A DNA stretch of 9,718 bases. Source: JACQCE01 sp041484905. GTDB lineage: Bacteria > Nitrospirota > Nitrospiria > JACQCE01. A model generated the notes under the pieces. The model worked only from the letters and a program-made list of their open reading frames with translations. It was not told where the DNA came from and did no database searches. Positions within the stretch are counted from its first letter, which is position 1. The number at the start of each line of letters is the position of its first letter. The position numbers and the translations under genes were made by a program. Where the stretch lies: assembly GCA_041484905.1 (NCBI GenBank), contig JBGPIL010000084.1, forward strand, positions 1 through 9,718, read 5' to 3'. This document shows, piece after piece, positions 1-6,403 of the stretch.

Positions 1-169
1 CCCTGTGGCCGCCCACTCCGCCGCTCACCACCCCCCCCACTGACCACGGATCCCCACCACCCGAAACGGCTCTGTCGGAGAGCAAGCGGATAGCCCGCAA
101 TGGGCCACTAAGTTGTTGAAGTCTAGCATGTTTTCGCCGCTGTGTAAATGATAAAAGACCGCGCCGGAC
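1..169. other. Non-coding or unassigned left edge
   Basis: This stretch lies downstream of the radC stop. It holds a run of eight C at about 32-39. I see no convincing coding signal, tRNA, terminator or copy of the palindromic repeat found elsewhere in the window. On the minus strand a GTG GTG AGC reading near position 30, after the G-run, could be the start of a further gene leaving the window, but too little is visible to support it. Confidence 0.4.
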
Positions 170-874
170 TCACGCGCGGCCCAATTGGTGGTGATCCGCG
201 AAGCTGTAAAAAGTGGCGCGTCCGATGATGACATGGTCCAGCACCGGAATCCCCAATAATTCGCCGCACGCCACCAGGCGATGAGTCAATTGCCTGTCCT
301 CGGCGCTCGGAGCGGGATCCCCGCTTGGATGATTGTGCACAAAAATCACCGCGGCGGCCGATTGCCGCACCGCGGGGGCAAACGCCTCGCGGGGATGGAC
401 AATGCTCATCGTCAGGCTGCCGCTGGAAATCGTCACGTCGCGCATGACCCGGTGCTTGTTATCAAGCAACACGGCCCAGAACTGCTCCTGCTTCATCTCC
501 CGTACCAACGGCGCGAAATAGTCGTGCACCGCCCGGCTTGATGAGAGCGCCTCGCCGGCCGACAGCGGCCGGCTCGTCACGCGCCGCCCCAGCTCCAACG
601 CGGCCAGGAGTTGCGCCGCTTTGGCCGGTCCGATCCCGTCGATCCGGCAGAGTTCTGCGCCGTGCACCGAGCCCAACCCCTCCAGCCCACGGCACTGCTC
701 CAGCAACCGCATGGCCAGCTCCACCGCCGTGACTTGGCGGCGGCCGGTTCGGAGCAGAATCGCCAGCAGTTGCGCATCGGACAACGCGCCGGCGCCATAC
801 CGGAGCAAGCGCTCACGGGGCCGTTCAGTCACCGGCCATCGGCTGATTCGATCGGAATCGGTCTGCTCACCCAT
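170..874 (-). CDS. radC: RadC family JAB/MPN-domain protein
   Basis: This is a full-length RadC (UPF0758) protein of 234 aa. The N-terminal part has the family signature RPRERLL (residues 18-24) and ALSDAQLLAILLRTG (30-44). A helix-hairpin-helix-like segment follows (about 63-97, DGIGPAKAAQLL). The C-terminal JAB/MPN metalloprotease-like domain carries Glu130 and the zinc-site motif HNHPSG...SAED with His180, His182 and Asp193. The family's role is unsettled: the old link to DNA repair is doubtful, and a nuclease or peptidase role in recombination or competence has been proposed. I chose the ATG at 874 because GGAGGGGG sits about 4 nt upstream and homologues start just before the RPRERLL motif. 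An upstream in-frame ATG at 937 would add 21 unlike residues and lacks a comparable ribosome site. The gene is divergent from the small zinc-ribbon gene at 1086. Confidence 0.95.
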   Translation of the reverse strand: MGEQTDSDRISRWPVTERPRERLLRYGAGALSDAQLLAILLRTGRRQVTAVELAMRLLEQCRGLEGLGSVHGAELCRIDGIGPAKAAQLLAALELGRRVTSRPLSAGEALSSSRAVHDYFAPLVREMKQEQFWAVLLDNKHRVMRDVTISSGSLTMSIVHPREAFAPAVRQSAAAVIFVHNHPSGDPAPSAEDRQLTHRLVACGELLGIPVLDHVIIGRATFYSFADHHQLGRA

Positions 875-960
875 GCCGCCCCCTCCAGGCCGCCAAGTGA
901 CAATTTTTGGCCTGATAGACGCACCGACTTGGATCATCTTGGCGGCCAGTCAGCAACAAC

Positions 961-1046
961 CAAATTATAATGTGCTGTATTTCCAATATGTTGTGCCGCA
1001 TCAGTGTCCTGGCATATCGATTGCTATTCCATTAATATAGTATAGG
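961..1046. promoter_or_regulatory. AT-rich divergent promoter region (radC / zinc ribbon)
   Basis: This AT-rich stretch lies between two divergent genes in an otherwise GC-rich window. It contains ATTATAAT at 964-971, which reads as a TATAAT -10 box on both strands, and a second cluster, TATAGTATAG, near 1036-1045. I could not pair either with a good -35 box at 16-18 bp, so the exact promoters are unresolved. Divergent transcription of radC and the 1086 gene most likely starts here. Confidence 0.35.
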
Positions 1047-1085
1047 AAGCGAAAGCGGCAGCAGACACAAAAGACGGAGGGCCTC

Positions 1086-1277
1086 ATGAACTGCCCGAAA
1101 TGCCACGGATTGATGTACAGCGAACGGGTTTCCGATTTTTCTCTCACCTTCTACGCGTGGAAATGCGTGAACTGCGGCGCCCTGATCGATCAAACGATTC
1201 TGGCCAATCAATACAAACGCAAGCGCGCTCCCTTTGCCCGCCTCGCAACCGCTGCCGGCCACGGCAAAAAATCTTAA
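1086..1277 (+). CDS. Small CxxC...CxxC zinc-ribbon protein, function unknown
   Basis: This is a 63-aa protein with two Cys pairs, CPKC (residues 3-6) and CVNC (27-30), about 20 residues apart. That is the layout of a minimal zinc ribbon. The segment between is aromatic (FSLTFYAWKC) and the last third is basic (QYKRKRAPFARL, then a GKKS end), which could contact nucleic acid or just be a soluble tail. The start is well supported: GGAGG lies about 5 nt before the ATG. The stop is directly adjacent to the stop of the convergent lipoprotein gene (1277/1278). I recall similar short 'MNCPKC' proteins as hypotheticals in Nitrospira-type genomes but know of no assigned function. A partner in transcription or translation is only a guess. 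Confidence 0.85.
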   Translation: MNCPKCHGLMYSERVSDFSLTFYAWKCVNCGALIDQTILANQYKRKRAPFARLATAAGHGKKS

Positions 1278-1922
1278 TCAACACCCCAGCGCCAGCTGCA
1301 CCATCGACATCGTGGAGGAACTGGCGGGATCACTCTCCGCCCGCGCAGCCTTCCACTCCAGCGTCGCTTGCCGGCAGACCGGCGCCGGAATCCGTTTAAA
1401 CACCAGCACGCCTCGTCGCATCTCGCCTGCGGCCAACGAACCGGATTCCAACTGGAGCCGGTCCAATTTCGCCGTCAATCGTGCGATCCGGCCTGCCGAC
1501 ACCCAACCGGCCAGCCACGCTTCCCACGACCAGGGCCGCCAACGCAGCGTCCTCACGCGCTGCGTTCGGTCGAGCGCAATCCATGGCGTGCCCGTCCGAT
1601 CAAACACGATCGCCCGTTCAGGTGCAACGGTCACCACCAACGAACCTTCATTCCGCACTTCAACCCATAAGACCGTATAGAAGCGCGCCAGCAGCTCCAC
1701 GTCATCGGGCGTGAATCCTGGAGACGTCAGTCCTGTGGCCCCCAACTCGGTGGAGGCCGTGATCGCGTCAACCGTGACCCGCACACCCGCCCCCACGTCG
1801 ACCGTTGACGGCGCCTCCGGTAGCGGTCGCAACAACGACCGGGCACCGCCACAACCGATCAACACAATCCCGCAGCAGAGGCCGCCGATGATCCACCGCC
1901 ATGCGCCCCTCCCTGCATGCAT
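1278..1922 (-). CDS. Putative lipoprotein, function unknown
   Basis: This is a 214-aa protein with a lipoprotein signal peptide. A short basic N-terminus is followed by a hydrophobic core (about residues 10-22) and the lipobox LIGC, with Cys24 as the likely lipidated residue. The protein should therefore be exported and membrane anchored. The rest shows beta-rich segments (VRVTVDAIT, TVLWVEVRNEG, GVLVFKRIP) resembling Ig-like DUF4352-type secreted domains. This is a resemblance only. A Trp-rich stretch occurs at 127-140. An upstream in-frame ATG at 2051 would give 257 aa, but it would bury the signal peptide, and a consensus promoter lies between the two starts. I therefore use the ATG at 1922. 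No clear Shine-Dalgarno precedes it. The gene ends base-to-base against the zinc-ribbon gene. Confidence 0.85.
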   Translation of the reverse strand: MHAGRGAWRWIIGGLCCGIVLIGCGGARSLLRPLPEAPSTVDVGAGVRVTVDAITASTELGATGLTSPGFTPDDVELLARFYTVLWVEVRNEGSLVVTVAPERAIVFDRTGTPWIALDRTQRVRTLRWRPWSWEAWLAGWVSAGRIARLTAKLDRLQLESGSLAAGEMRRGVLVFKRIPAPVCRQATLEWKAARAESDPASSSTMSMVQLALGC

Positions 1923-1940
1923 CGCAATCACTGACCGCCG

Positions 1941-1969
1941 ATTATACTGAACCGATGATGCACTGTCAA
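1941..1969 (-). promoter_or_regulatory. Consensus sigma70 promoter of the lipoprotein gene
   Basis: Read on the minus strand, TTGACA (1969-1964) is followed by a 17-bp spacer and TATAAT (1946-1941). Both hexamers match consensus at every position and the spacing is optimal. Transcription should start near 1934, giving a leader of about 12 nt before the ATG at 1922. This also argues against the longer upstream start. Confidence 0.85.
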
Positions 1970-1999
1970 AAACAGCCGACGCCTCACGACCGACGGCAG

Positions 2000-2028
2000 T
2001 TGGCCCACGAAACACCGTATGATAAAGT
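2000..2028 (+). promoter_or_regulatory. Weak candidate promoter for the rsmD block
   Basis: TTGGCC (2000-2005) and TAAAGT (2023-2028) are separated by 17 bp. Each hexamer matches the sigma70 consensus at four of six positions. If used, the transcript would carry a leader of about 140 nt containing both hairpin repeats before rsmD. The call is tentative. Confidence 0.3.
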
Positions 2029-2073
2029 AGTGCCCCTGACATGAGCGGCATGAAACAAATGACTCGTTCAATA

Positions 2074-2129
2074 CGTAAATCCGATGGGGGTTATCAGGGG
2101 GAGAGCTGGAATCACCCCCTGATTCTAAT
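2074..2129 (-). repeat. Palindromic repeat, type 2 copy, before rsmD
   Basis: The head CGTAAATCCGATGGGG leads to a 9-bp stem, ATCAGGGGG (2093-2101) with CCCCCTGAT (2115-2123), and a 13-nt loop containing AGCTGGA. The sequence just left of it, ACTCGTTCA (2062-2070), matches the outer flank of type 1 copies and may be the remnant of a deleted partner. Strand is given relative to the CCCCATCG tail, which is on the minus strand here. Confidence 0.85.
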
Positions 2130-2130
2130 A

Positions 2131-2174
2131 ACGGGGGTTATCAGGGGGAGAGTCAGGATCTCCCCCTGATTGAA
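2131..2174 (-). repeat. Palindromic repeat, tandem type 2 copy abutting rsmD
   Basis: This is a direct tandem copy of the preceding unit at a 47-bp offset; a 20-nt segment starting with GGGGGTTATCAG is identical at 2086 and 2133. The stem is 12 bp, perfect, 2140-2151 with 2159-2170, and the loop is GTCAGGA. The right arm ends 4 nt before the rsmD ATG. There is no U-run after the stem, so it is not a standard terminator. Confidence 0.88.
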
Positions 2175-2765
2175 ATGTCTATACGAATTGGCGCAGGGGA
2201 TCAGAAAGGACGGCTGCTGCGCGCGCCCAAGCGCGCGCCGACCCGCCCGACATCGGCACGCGTGCGCGCCGCACTGTTCAATATCATCGGGGCCCGACTG
2301 ACCGATGCCACATGGCTCGATCTGTACGCCGGCAGCGGAATCATCGGACTGGAAGCGCTCTGCCGGGGAGCCTCATGGGCCACGTTCGTTGAAACCGGCC
2401 CGGAGGCCTGCCAGTGCATCCACGCCAACATCAAGACGCTCGGCCTGTACGATCACACGCATGTCTGGTGCGGCGCCGTCAAGAATTTTTTCCGGCGCCC
2501 GGAGGGCGCGCCACCGACAGGCCGCCTGTTTGATCTCGTCTTTGCCGACCCTCCGTATACGGCCGAACGAGGGGCACTCTCCCCCGAGCAACTCTTGCTG
2601 TTGTGCCATCAGAGTGGTAAGATAGCGCCCCACGCGTGGATCATGATCGAGCATGCCGCCAAAACCTCCATGCCGACGGGGAACGCCGGCTGGCAACGGA
2701 TCCGCACCTATCCCTATGGCGACAGCGCCATGACGATCTATCATCCGCTGATCTCCACCCCGTGA
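2175..2765 (+). CDS. rsmD: 16S rRNA (guanine(966)-N(2))-methyltransferase
   Basis: This is a 196-aa SAM-dependent methyltransferase of the RsmD family, which modifies G966 of 16S rRNA during 30S assembly. The N-terminal RNA-side motif TRPTSARVRAALFNI (residues 23-37) is typical. The SAM-binding loop LDLYAGSGIIGLEAL covers 48-62, and the catalytic DPPY motif is at 125-128 (FADPPY). The length is normal for the family. The ATG at 2175 is the only reasonable in-frame start: the frame is open upstream to 2079 but holds no ATG or GTG. No Shine-Dalgarno is free, because the repeat hairpin fills the leader up to 4 nt before the start. coaD follows after 40 bp, a common pairing in bacteria, so the two are probably cotranscribed. 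Confidence 0.95.
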   Translation: MSIRIGAGDQKGRLLRAPKRAPTRPTSARVRAALFNIIGARLTDATWLDLYAGSGIIGLEALCRGASWATFVETGPEACQCIHANIKTLGLYDHTHVWCGAVKNFFRRPEGAPPTGRLFDLVFADPPYTAERGALSPEQLLLLCHQSGKIAPHAWIMIEHAAKTSMPTGNAGWQRIRTYPYGDSAMTIYHPLISTP

Positions 2766-2805
2766 CCGGGCACCTCCACATGTTCCCGATTGATCGGCGG
2801 CACTG

Positions 2806-3294
2806 ATGCGGCGCATTGGCGTCTATCCGGGCACCTTCGACCCCTTTACCAACGGCCACCTGGACCTGGTCAAGCGGAGCCGGTCGTTGTTTGACGAGGT
2901 CATCATCGCGATTGCGCCGAATCTGGACAAGGCCCCCCTCTTCTCCCCCAAGGAACGGCTGGAGATGATCCAGGAAGCGCTCCAGACCACCACGGACGTC
3001 ACCGTTGAGCTCTTCGACGGCCTGCTGGTTGATTTTGTGCGGGCCAGAGGCGCCCAGGCCATCATCCGGGGATTGCGCGCCGTCTCCGATTTTGAATACG
3101 AATTGCAAATCGCCCTGATGAATCGCAAACTGGACGCGCGGATTGAGACCATCTTTCTGATGCCGAGCGAGGAATACACCTATCTGAGCTCGACCATCAT
3201 CAAGACCGTTGCCAGCTACCGGGGCGCCATCGATGCCTTTGTGCCGCCGGGCGTCGCCCGCCGCCTCACGCAACGGTTCGGAACCTCCCGATGA
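2806..3294 (+). CDS. coaD: Phosphopantetheine adenylyltransferase
   Basis: CoaD transfers AMP from ATP to 4'-phosphopantetheine to give dephospho-CoA, the penultimate step of coenzyme A synthesis, in the cytoplasm. The 162-aa length is standard. The nucleotidyltransferase motif YPGTFDPFTNGH contains the (T/H)xGH signature at 15-18. The substrate loop IIRGLRAVSDFEYEL is at 86-100, and LSSTIIK (127-133) is the second ATP-site motif (ISSTxVR in many homologues). A weak GGCGG precedes the ATG. The stop overlaps the start of the aminotransferase gene by 4 bp (ATGA), which implies translational coupling. Confidence 0.97.
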   Translation: MRRIGVYPGTFDPFTNGHLDLVKRSRSLFDEVIIAIAPNLDKAPLFSPKERLEMIQEALQTTTDVTVELFDGLLVDFVRARGAQAIIRGLRAVSDFEYELQIALMNRKLDARIETIFLMPSEEYTYLSSTIIKTVASYRGAIDAFVPPGVARRLTQRFGTSR

Positions 3295-4559
3295 CGTCTG
3301 ATCGATCCAGTCTGCCTGGCCGCCCCGGAGCCTCCGACACACCCGCGGCGGGAAGACCGACGGCCGGTTTAGCCCGCCGGGTCGCCCAGCTTCAGCCGTC
3401 CGCCACCCACGCCATCACGGCCAAAGCCAAAGCACTGGAAGCCAAGGGGATTCGCGTCATCGATTTCGGCGTGGGCGAGCCCGACTTCGACACGCCGCGG
3501 ACGATCAAGGACGCCGGCATCGCCGCCATTCAGGAGGGCTGGACCAAATACACCCCGCCGGCCGGTCTGGATGAATTGAAGCAGACGGTGGTCGAGAAAC
3601 TCAAACGCGACCAGGGACTGACCTATCAATCGAATCAGATTCTGATTTCCTGCGGCGCCAAGCACAGTCTCTATAATATTGCGCAGGCGCTGTTTGACGA
3701 GGGTGATGACGTGCTGATTCCGGCGCCTTATTGGGTTTCTTATCCCGAACAGGTGCGGCTGCAGGGGGCGACGCCGGTCATCCTGCCGACGGAAGAGGCC
3801 GAGGGGTTTTGCCTTTCCCCCGCCACGCTGGCCCGGGCGCTCACGCCGCGCACAAAGGCAGTGATTCTGAACAGCCCGAACAACCCCACCGGCACGGTCT
3901 ATCCGAAACCGTTACTCGAAGAACTGGGCCGCGTGCTGCTCGACCACCACTGCGTGATCATCTCCGACGAGATTTATGAATATTTTGTCTACGACGGTGC
4001 CGCGCACTGGAGCCTGCCCAGCCTCTTTCCCGATCTCATCAGCCGGACCGTCATCGTCAACGGCGTGTCCAAATCCTATGCAATGACCGGTTGGCGCATC
4101 GGCTATGCGGCCGGCCCAACGCCGCTCATCCAGGCGATGAGCGCCATTCAAAGCCAGAGCACCTCCAACCCGACGTCCATCTCGCAGAAGGCCGCCATTG
4201 TCGCGGTGCGCTCCGGCACCGCCTTCGTCACCGAAATGGTCGCCGCGTTTGATCAACGCCGCCACGCGATGGCGGACGGCCTGCGACAGATCGCCGGGGT
4301 CTCCTGCACCGTGCCCAAGGGCGGCTTTTATCTGTTTCCCCGCATCAGTGCGCTGTTCGGTCGCCGCACGCCGTCGGGCCAGCCGATCCAGACGTCGGTG
4401 GAACTGGCCGCCTACCTGCTTGAGTCGGCCCATGTCGCCGTCGTCCCCGGCAGCGCCTTCGGCGCGGAAGGCTATCTCCGTTTCTCCTACGCGCTGCCGA
4501 TCGAACAGATCCGCGCCGGCCTGAACCAGCTGCGCGATGCCATCAGCGCCCTGCGTTAA
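3291..4559 (+). CDS. PLP-dependent aminotransferase, class I (aspartate type)
   Basis: This is a 422-aa fold-type I aminotransferase that looks like the Ib aspartate aminotransferase group. Some members of that group also transaminate prephenate. Visible active-site elements are VGEPDFDTP (61-69), NSPNNPTG (194-201, PLP-contacting Asn198), SDEIYEYF (225-232, Asp226 and Tyr229), the Schiff-base lysine Lys261 in GVSKSYAMTGWRIGY, and Arg397 in LRFSYA for the substrate alpha-carboxylate. The first 25 or so residues (Ser/Pro/Gly/Arg rich) precede the usual family start, LARRVAQLQPS. They may be a disordered extension or non-native. The start at 3291 is set by the ATGA overlap with coaD. No later ATG lies near the conserved start. 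Exact substrate cannot be read from sequence. Confidence 0.93.
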   Translation: MTSDRSSLPGRPGASDTPAAGRPTAGLARRVAQLQPSATHAITAKAKALEAKGIRVIDFGVGEPDFDTPRTIKDAGIAAIQEGWTKYTPPAGLDELKQTVVEKLKRDQGLTYQSNQILISCGAKHSLYNIAQALFDEGDDVLIPAPYWVSYPEQVRLQGATPVILPTEEAEGFCLSPATLARALTPRTKAVILNSPNNPTGTVYPKPLLEELGRVLLDHHCVIISDEIYEYFVYDGAAHWSLPSLFPDLISRTVIVNGVSKSYAMTGWRIGYAAGPTPLIQAMSAIQSQSTSNPTSISQKAAIVAVRSGTAFVTEMVAAFDQRRHAMADGLRQIAGVSCTVPKGGFYLFPRISALFGRRTPSGQPIQTSVELAAYLLESAHVAVVPGSAFGAEGYLRFSYALPIEQIRAGLNQLRDAISALR

Positions 4560-4585
4560 GAGTTAATCCGCGCGCGCGGAAAATA

Positions 4586-4650
4586 AGCACTCGCTCAAGT
4601 CAGGGGGAGCGATGCTCACGCTCCCCCTGACAACCCCCATCGCCATACGC
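4586..4650 (+). repeat. Palindromic repeat, type 1 copy, between aminotransferase and fmdB
   Basis: The flank CACTCGCTCAA leads to a perfect 13-bp stem, 4599-4611 with 4619-4631, and a 7-nt loop, ATGCTCA. The tail is CAACCCCCATCGCCATACGC. It lies 40 nt after the aminotransferase stop and could stabilise the 3' end of that mRNA. It has no U-run, so intrinsic termination is unlikely. This is the only copy in the window without a neighbour. Confidence 0.88.
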
Positions 4651-4665
4651 AGCTTACATACATTA

Positions 4666-4674
4666 TGCTAAAAT
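4666..4674 (+). promoter_or_regulatory. Extended -10 promoter, predicted leaderless start for fmdB
   Basis: TGCTAAAAT combines a TGn extension with a TAAAAT -10 hexamer at 4669-4674. A start 7 nt downstream of the hexamer falls on position 4681, the A of the fmdB ATG. No Shine-Dalgarno lies between the promoter and the ATG. No good -35 box is visible, which an extended -10 can compensate for. Confidence 0.5.
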
Positions 4675-4680
4675 AATTGC

Positions 4681-5079
4681 ATGCCACTCTATGAATATCG
4701 TTGCCGCCAATGCGGCCACCAATTTGAGTTGATTCAGAAATTCAGCGATCCGCCGGTGGACCGTTGCGAGAAATGCGGCGGCGCCGTGGAGAAACTGCTT
4801 TCCGCTTCGGGGTTGCACTTCAAGGGCAGCGGCTTTTACATCACGGATTACGCCCGCAAGGACAAGAAGGAAACAAAAACCAAGAACGGCGAACCGGCCT
4901 CCAAATCGGAAAAGCCGGCCGCGCCCGCGGCACCCTCATCGATGGACAAAGGAAACACAAGTGACAAGGGGGACAAGGGCTCGCCTTCCTCGTCAGGATC
5001 GGGGGGATCGGGGTCATCTCATTCGGGTGGGTCGGGAAGCTCATCGTCACCATCCTCCACGCCGACCTCGAAATCATAA
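4681..5079 (+). CDS. FmdB family zinc-ribbon protein
   Basis: This is a 132-aa protein. Residues 1-45 form the CxxC...CxxC zinc ribbon of the FmdB / CxxC_CxxC_SSSS family: MPLYEYRC, then CRQC (8-11) and CEKC (29-32). The conserved SGLHFKGSGFYITDY segment follows at about 43-57. The family is named after a putative regulator of a formamidase operon, but its function is unproven. From about residue 60 the protein is low complexity: first a Lys/Ala/Pro-rich part, then a Ser/Gly-rich end with few other residues. The tail is roughly as long as the ordered part and probably unstructured. There is no Shine-Dalgarno; see the predicted leaderless promoter. The stop overlaps the convergent tsaC stop by 6 bp. 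Confidence 0.93.
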   Translation: MPLYEYRCRQCGHQFELIQKFSDPPVDRCEKCGGAVEKLLSASGLHFKGSGFYITDYARKDKKETKTKNGEPASKSEKPAAPAAPSSMDKGNTSDKGDKGSPSSSGSGGSGSSHSGGSGSSSSPSSTPTSKS

Positions 5080-5736
5080 TTCCGTTTTTTCAGCTCGCCG
5101 CACCCGTCCACAAATCACGTTCAACTGTTCTTCCGAGATGCGTCCCGCGCGCACAAGTCGCGGCGGATCAACCGTCACATCCAGCACCGTCGATGGCAAC
5201 CCGCCCGGCGTCGTCCCGCCGTCAAGGATCAGGTCGAGTTCATCGCCCAACGACGCGCGAACCATCTCAGCGGTCGTCGCCGGCGGCGTGCCGGAACGAT
5301 TGGCGCTCGTCGCCGTGATCGGGCCGCCAACGGCGGCGGCCACAAGCGCGGGCAAGGACATTCCCGGCTGACGCACACCCAGTCGTCCCGTTCCGCCGGT
5401 CAACTGGTTTGGCACGGTCCCGCGCGCCTGCATCACGAGCGTCAATGGGCCTGGCCAGAAGCGTTCCATGAGTCGGTCGGCCAACGGGGGAATGGTCTCG
5501 ATGACCATCGCCACCTGATGCCGGTCGGCCACCACCACCGGCACCGGCTGATCGGCAGCCCGGCGTTTCACAGCAAAGAGCCGCTCGACGGCGGACGCCG
5601 ACGTGACCAGCGCGCCAATCCCATAATAACTTTCGGTTGGAAATGCGATGAGCCCGTGGCCGAGCAGGCACCGCCGGACGTCATCCAGCGCGCCCGGATC
5701 GGGCCGCTGCGGATCAACGGGCAGGAGCCGGACCAC
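5074..5736 (-). CDS. tsaC: L-threonylcarbamoyladenylate synthase (YrdC/Sua5 family)
   Basis: This enzyme makes threonylcarbamoyl-AMP from threonine, bicarbonate and ATP, the first step of the t6A37 modification of ANN-decoding tRNAs. With the GTG start at 5736 it is 220 aa. Visible motifs are FPTESYYGIG (32-41), the nucleotide-site KRRAADQP (57-64, a variant of KxRxxxxP), FWPGPLTL (93-100), GRLGVRQPG (117-125) and TATSANRSG (141-149). It has the single YrdC domain without a long Sua5 C-terminal domain. An ATG at 5871 is in frame but would overlap purE by 121 bp and add 45 residues with no family match. The GTG lies 14 nt after the purE stop with GGAG 9 nt upstream, so I prefer it. Probably the last gene of the purine transcript. 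Confidence 0.9.
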   Translation of the reverse strand: MVRLLPVDPQRPDPGALDDVRRCLLGHGLIAFPTESYYGIGALVTSASAVERLFAVKRRAADQPVPVVVADRHQVAMVIETIPPLADRLMERFWPGPLTLVMQARGTVPNQLTGGTGRLGVRQPGMSLPALVAAAVGGPITATSANRSGTPPATTAEMVRASLGDELDLILDGGTTPGGLPSTVLDVTVDPPRLVRAGRISEEQLNVICGRVRRAEKTEL

Positions 5737-5750
5737 CCGTCGAGACTCCG

Positions 5751-6278
5751 TCAGGACGAACCCTTCCGGCCCGCCCGGACAGCCCGATTCTGTTTGACGA
5801 CGTGGTCGGCCAGCGAGGCTTTGAAGCGGCGGAGCCGGCGCGCGAGCGCCGCATCCTGAAGCGCCAGACACTGCGCGGCGAAGACGGCGGCATTTTTTGC
5901 CCCGGCCCTGCCGATCGCCATGCAGGCCACCGGGACACCGCCGGGCATCTGGACGATCGACAACAGCGCATCCATTCCCTGCAGTGAGGAAGAATCGATC
6001 GGCACACCGATGACCGGCAAGGTCGTTTCGGCCGCGATCACGCCAGGCAAATGGGCCGCGCCTCCCGCGGCCGCGATGAATAACTTGACCCCGCGCGCTT
6101 CGGCCGTTTGAATCTGCCGGCGGGTGCGTTGCGGCGATCGGTGGGCCGAAGCGATGACAATTTCATGGGGAATCCCGAAGGCCCGGAGCCCGCTGAGCGT
6201 CTCCTCCATCACGCCGAGATCGGATTGACTGCCCAACAGAATGCTGACCACCGGTCGCTTCTTGCGATTCACAGCCAT
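5751..6278 (-). CDS. purE: N5-carboxyaminoimidazole ribonucleotide mutase
   Basis: PurE converts N5-CAIR to CAIR in de novo purine synthesis. The protein is 175 aa. It has the class I features GSQSD (16-20), SAHR with the catalytic His46 (44-47), GGAAHLPG (72-79) and the loop SSSLQGMDALLSIVQMPGG (96-114). The C-terminal 25 residues are basic. I chose the ATG at 6278 because AAAAAGGAGGGGAG precedes it; an earlier in-frame ATG at 6320 would place this strong ribosome site inside the gene. A class I PurE normally works with PurK, which is not in this window. It lies between purD (upstream, separated by a repeat array) and tsaC (14 nt downstream). Confidence 0.95.
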   Translation of the reverse strand: MAVNRKKRPVVSILLGSQSDLGVMEETLSGLRAFGIPHEIVIASAHRSPQRTRRQIQTAEARGVKLFIAAAGGAAHLPGVIAAETTLPVIGVPIDSSSLQGMDALLSIVQMPGGVPVACMAIGRAGAKNAAVFAAQCLALQDAALARRLRRFKASLADHVVKQNRAVRAGRKGSS

Positions 6279-6285
6279 CGAGTTA

Positions 6286-6297
6286 CTCCCCTCCTTT
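6286..6297 (-). promoter_or_regulatory. Strong ribosome binding site of purE
   Basis: On the minus strand, AAGGAGGGGAG ends 7 nt before the purE ATG at 6278 and offers two overlapping Shine-Dalgarno matches. It decides the start. It contrasts with purD and rsmD, whose leaders have no visible Shine-Dalgarno. Confidence 0.8.
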
Positions 6298-6322
6298 TTA
6301 ATCTTAATCCACTCGTACAAAA

Positions 6323-6383
6323 CACTCGTTCAAATCAAGGGGAGCGGCGCCGCTCCCCCTTGATCATCCCCACCGCCCATACG
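6323..6383 (+). repeat. Palindromic repeat, type 1 copy, purE-purD gap
   Basis: The flank CACTCGTTCAAATC leads to a long near-perfect inverted repeat: 6334-6348 pairs with 6349-6364, with a single bulged C at 6359. The centre GCGGCGCCGC leaves almost no loop. The tail is CATCCCCACCGCCCATACG. It is the first member of a three-copy array. Confidence 0.85.
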
Positions 6384-6403
6384 TTGGCTTCCGCTCGTAC
6401 TGT

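Noticed and set aside
1..169. Possible tRNA or the start of another gene at the left edge
   Set aside because: No cloverleaf, no GTTCRA T-loop and no CCA-end pattern on either strand. The possible GTG GTG start on the minus strand is too close to the edge to judge.
2641..3342. 233-aa minus-strand open frame over rsmD and coaD
   Set aside because: It covers two well-recognised plus-strand genes and has no recognisable domain, so it is a shadow.
4568..4579. CCGCGCGCGCGG palindrome after the aminotransferase gene
   Set aside because: Short alternating CG in a GC-rich genome is expected by chance, and it has no neighbouring motif or second copy.
4586..4650. Repeat hairpins as intrinsic terminators
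   Set aside because: The stems are strong, but neither this copy nor the others is followed by a T-run on the transcribed strand. They are followed by CAACCCCC or GATTCnAATA, so standard rho-independent termination is not supported.
5084..5090. T-run after fmdB as its terminator
   Set aside because: The run of T follows the fmdB stop closely, but no stable hairpin directly precedes it and it lies inside the convergent tsaC coding region.
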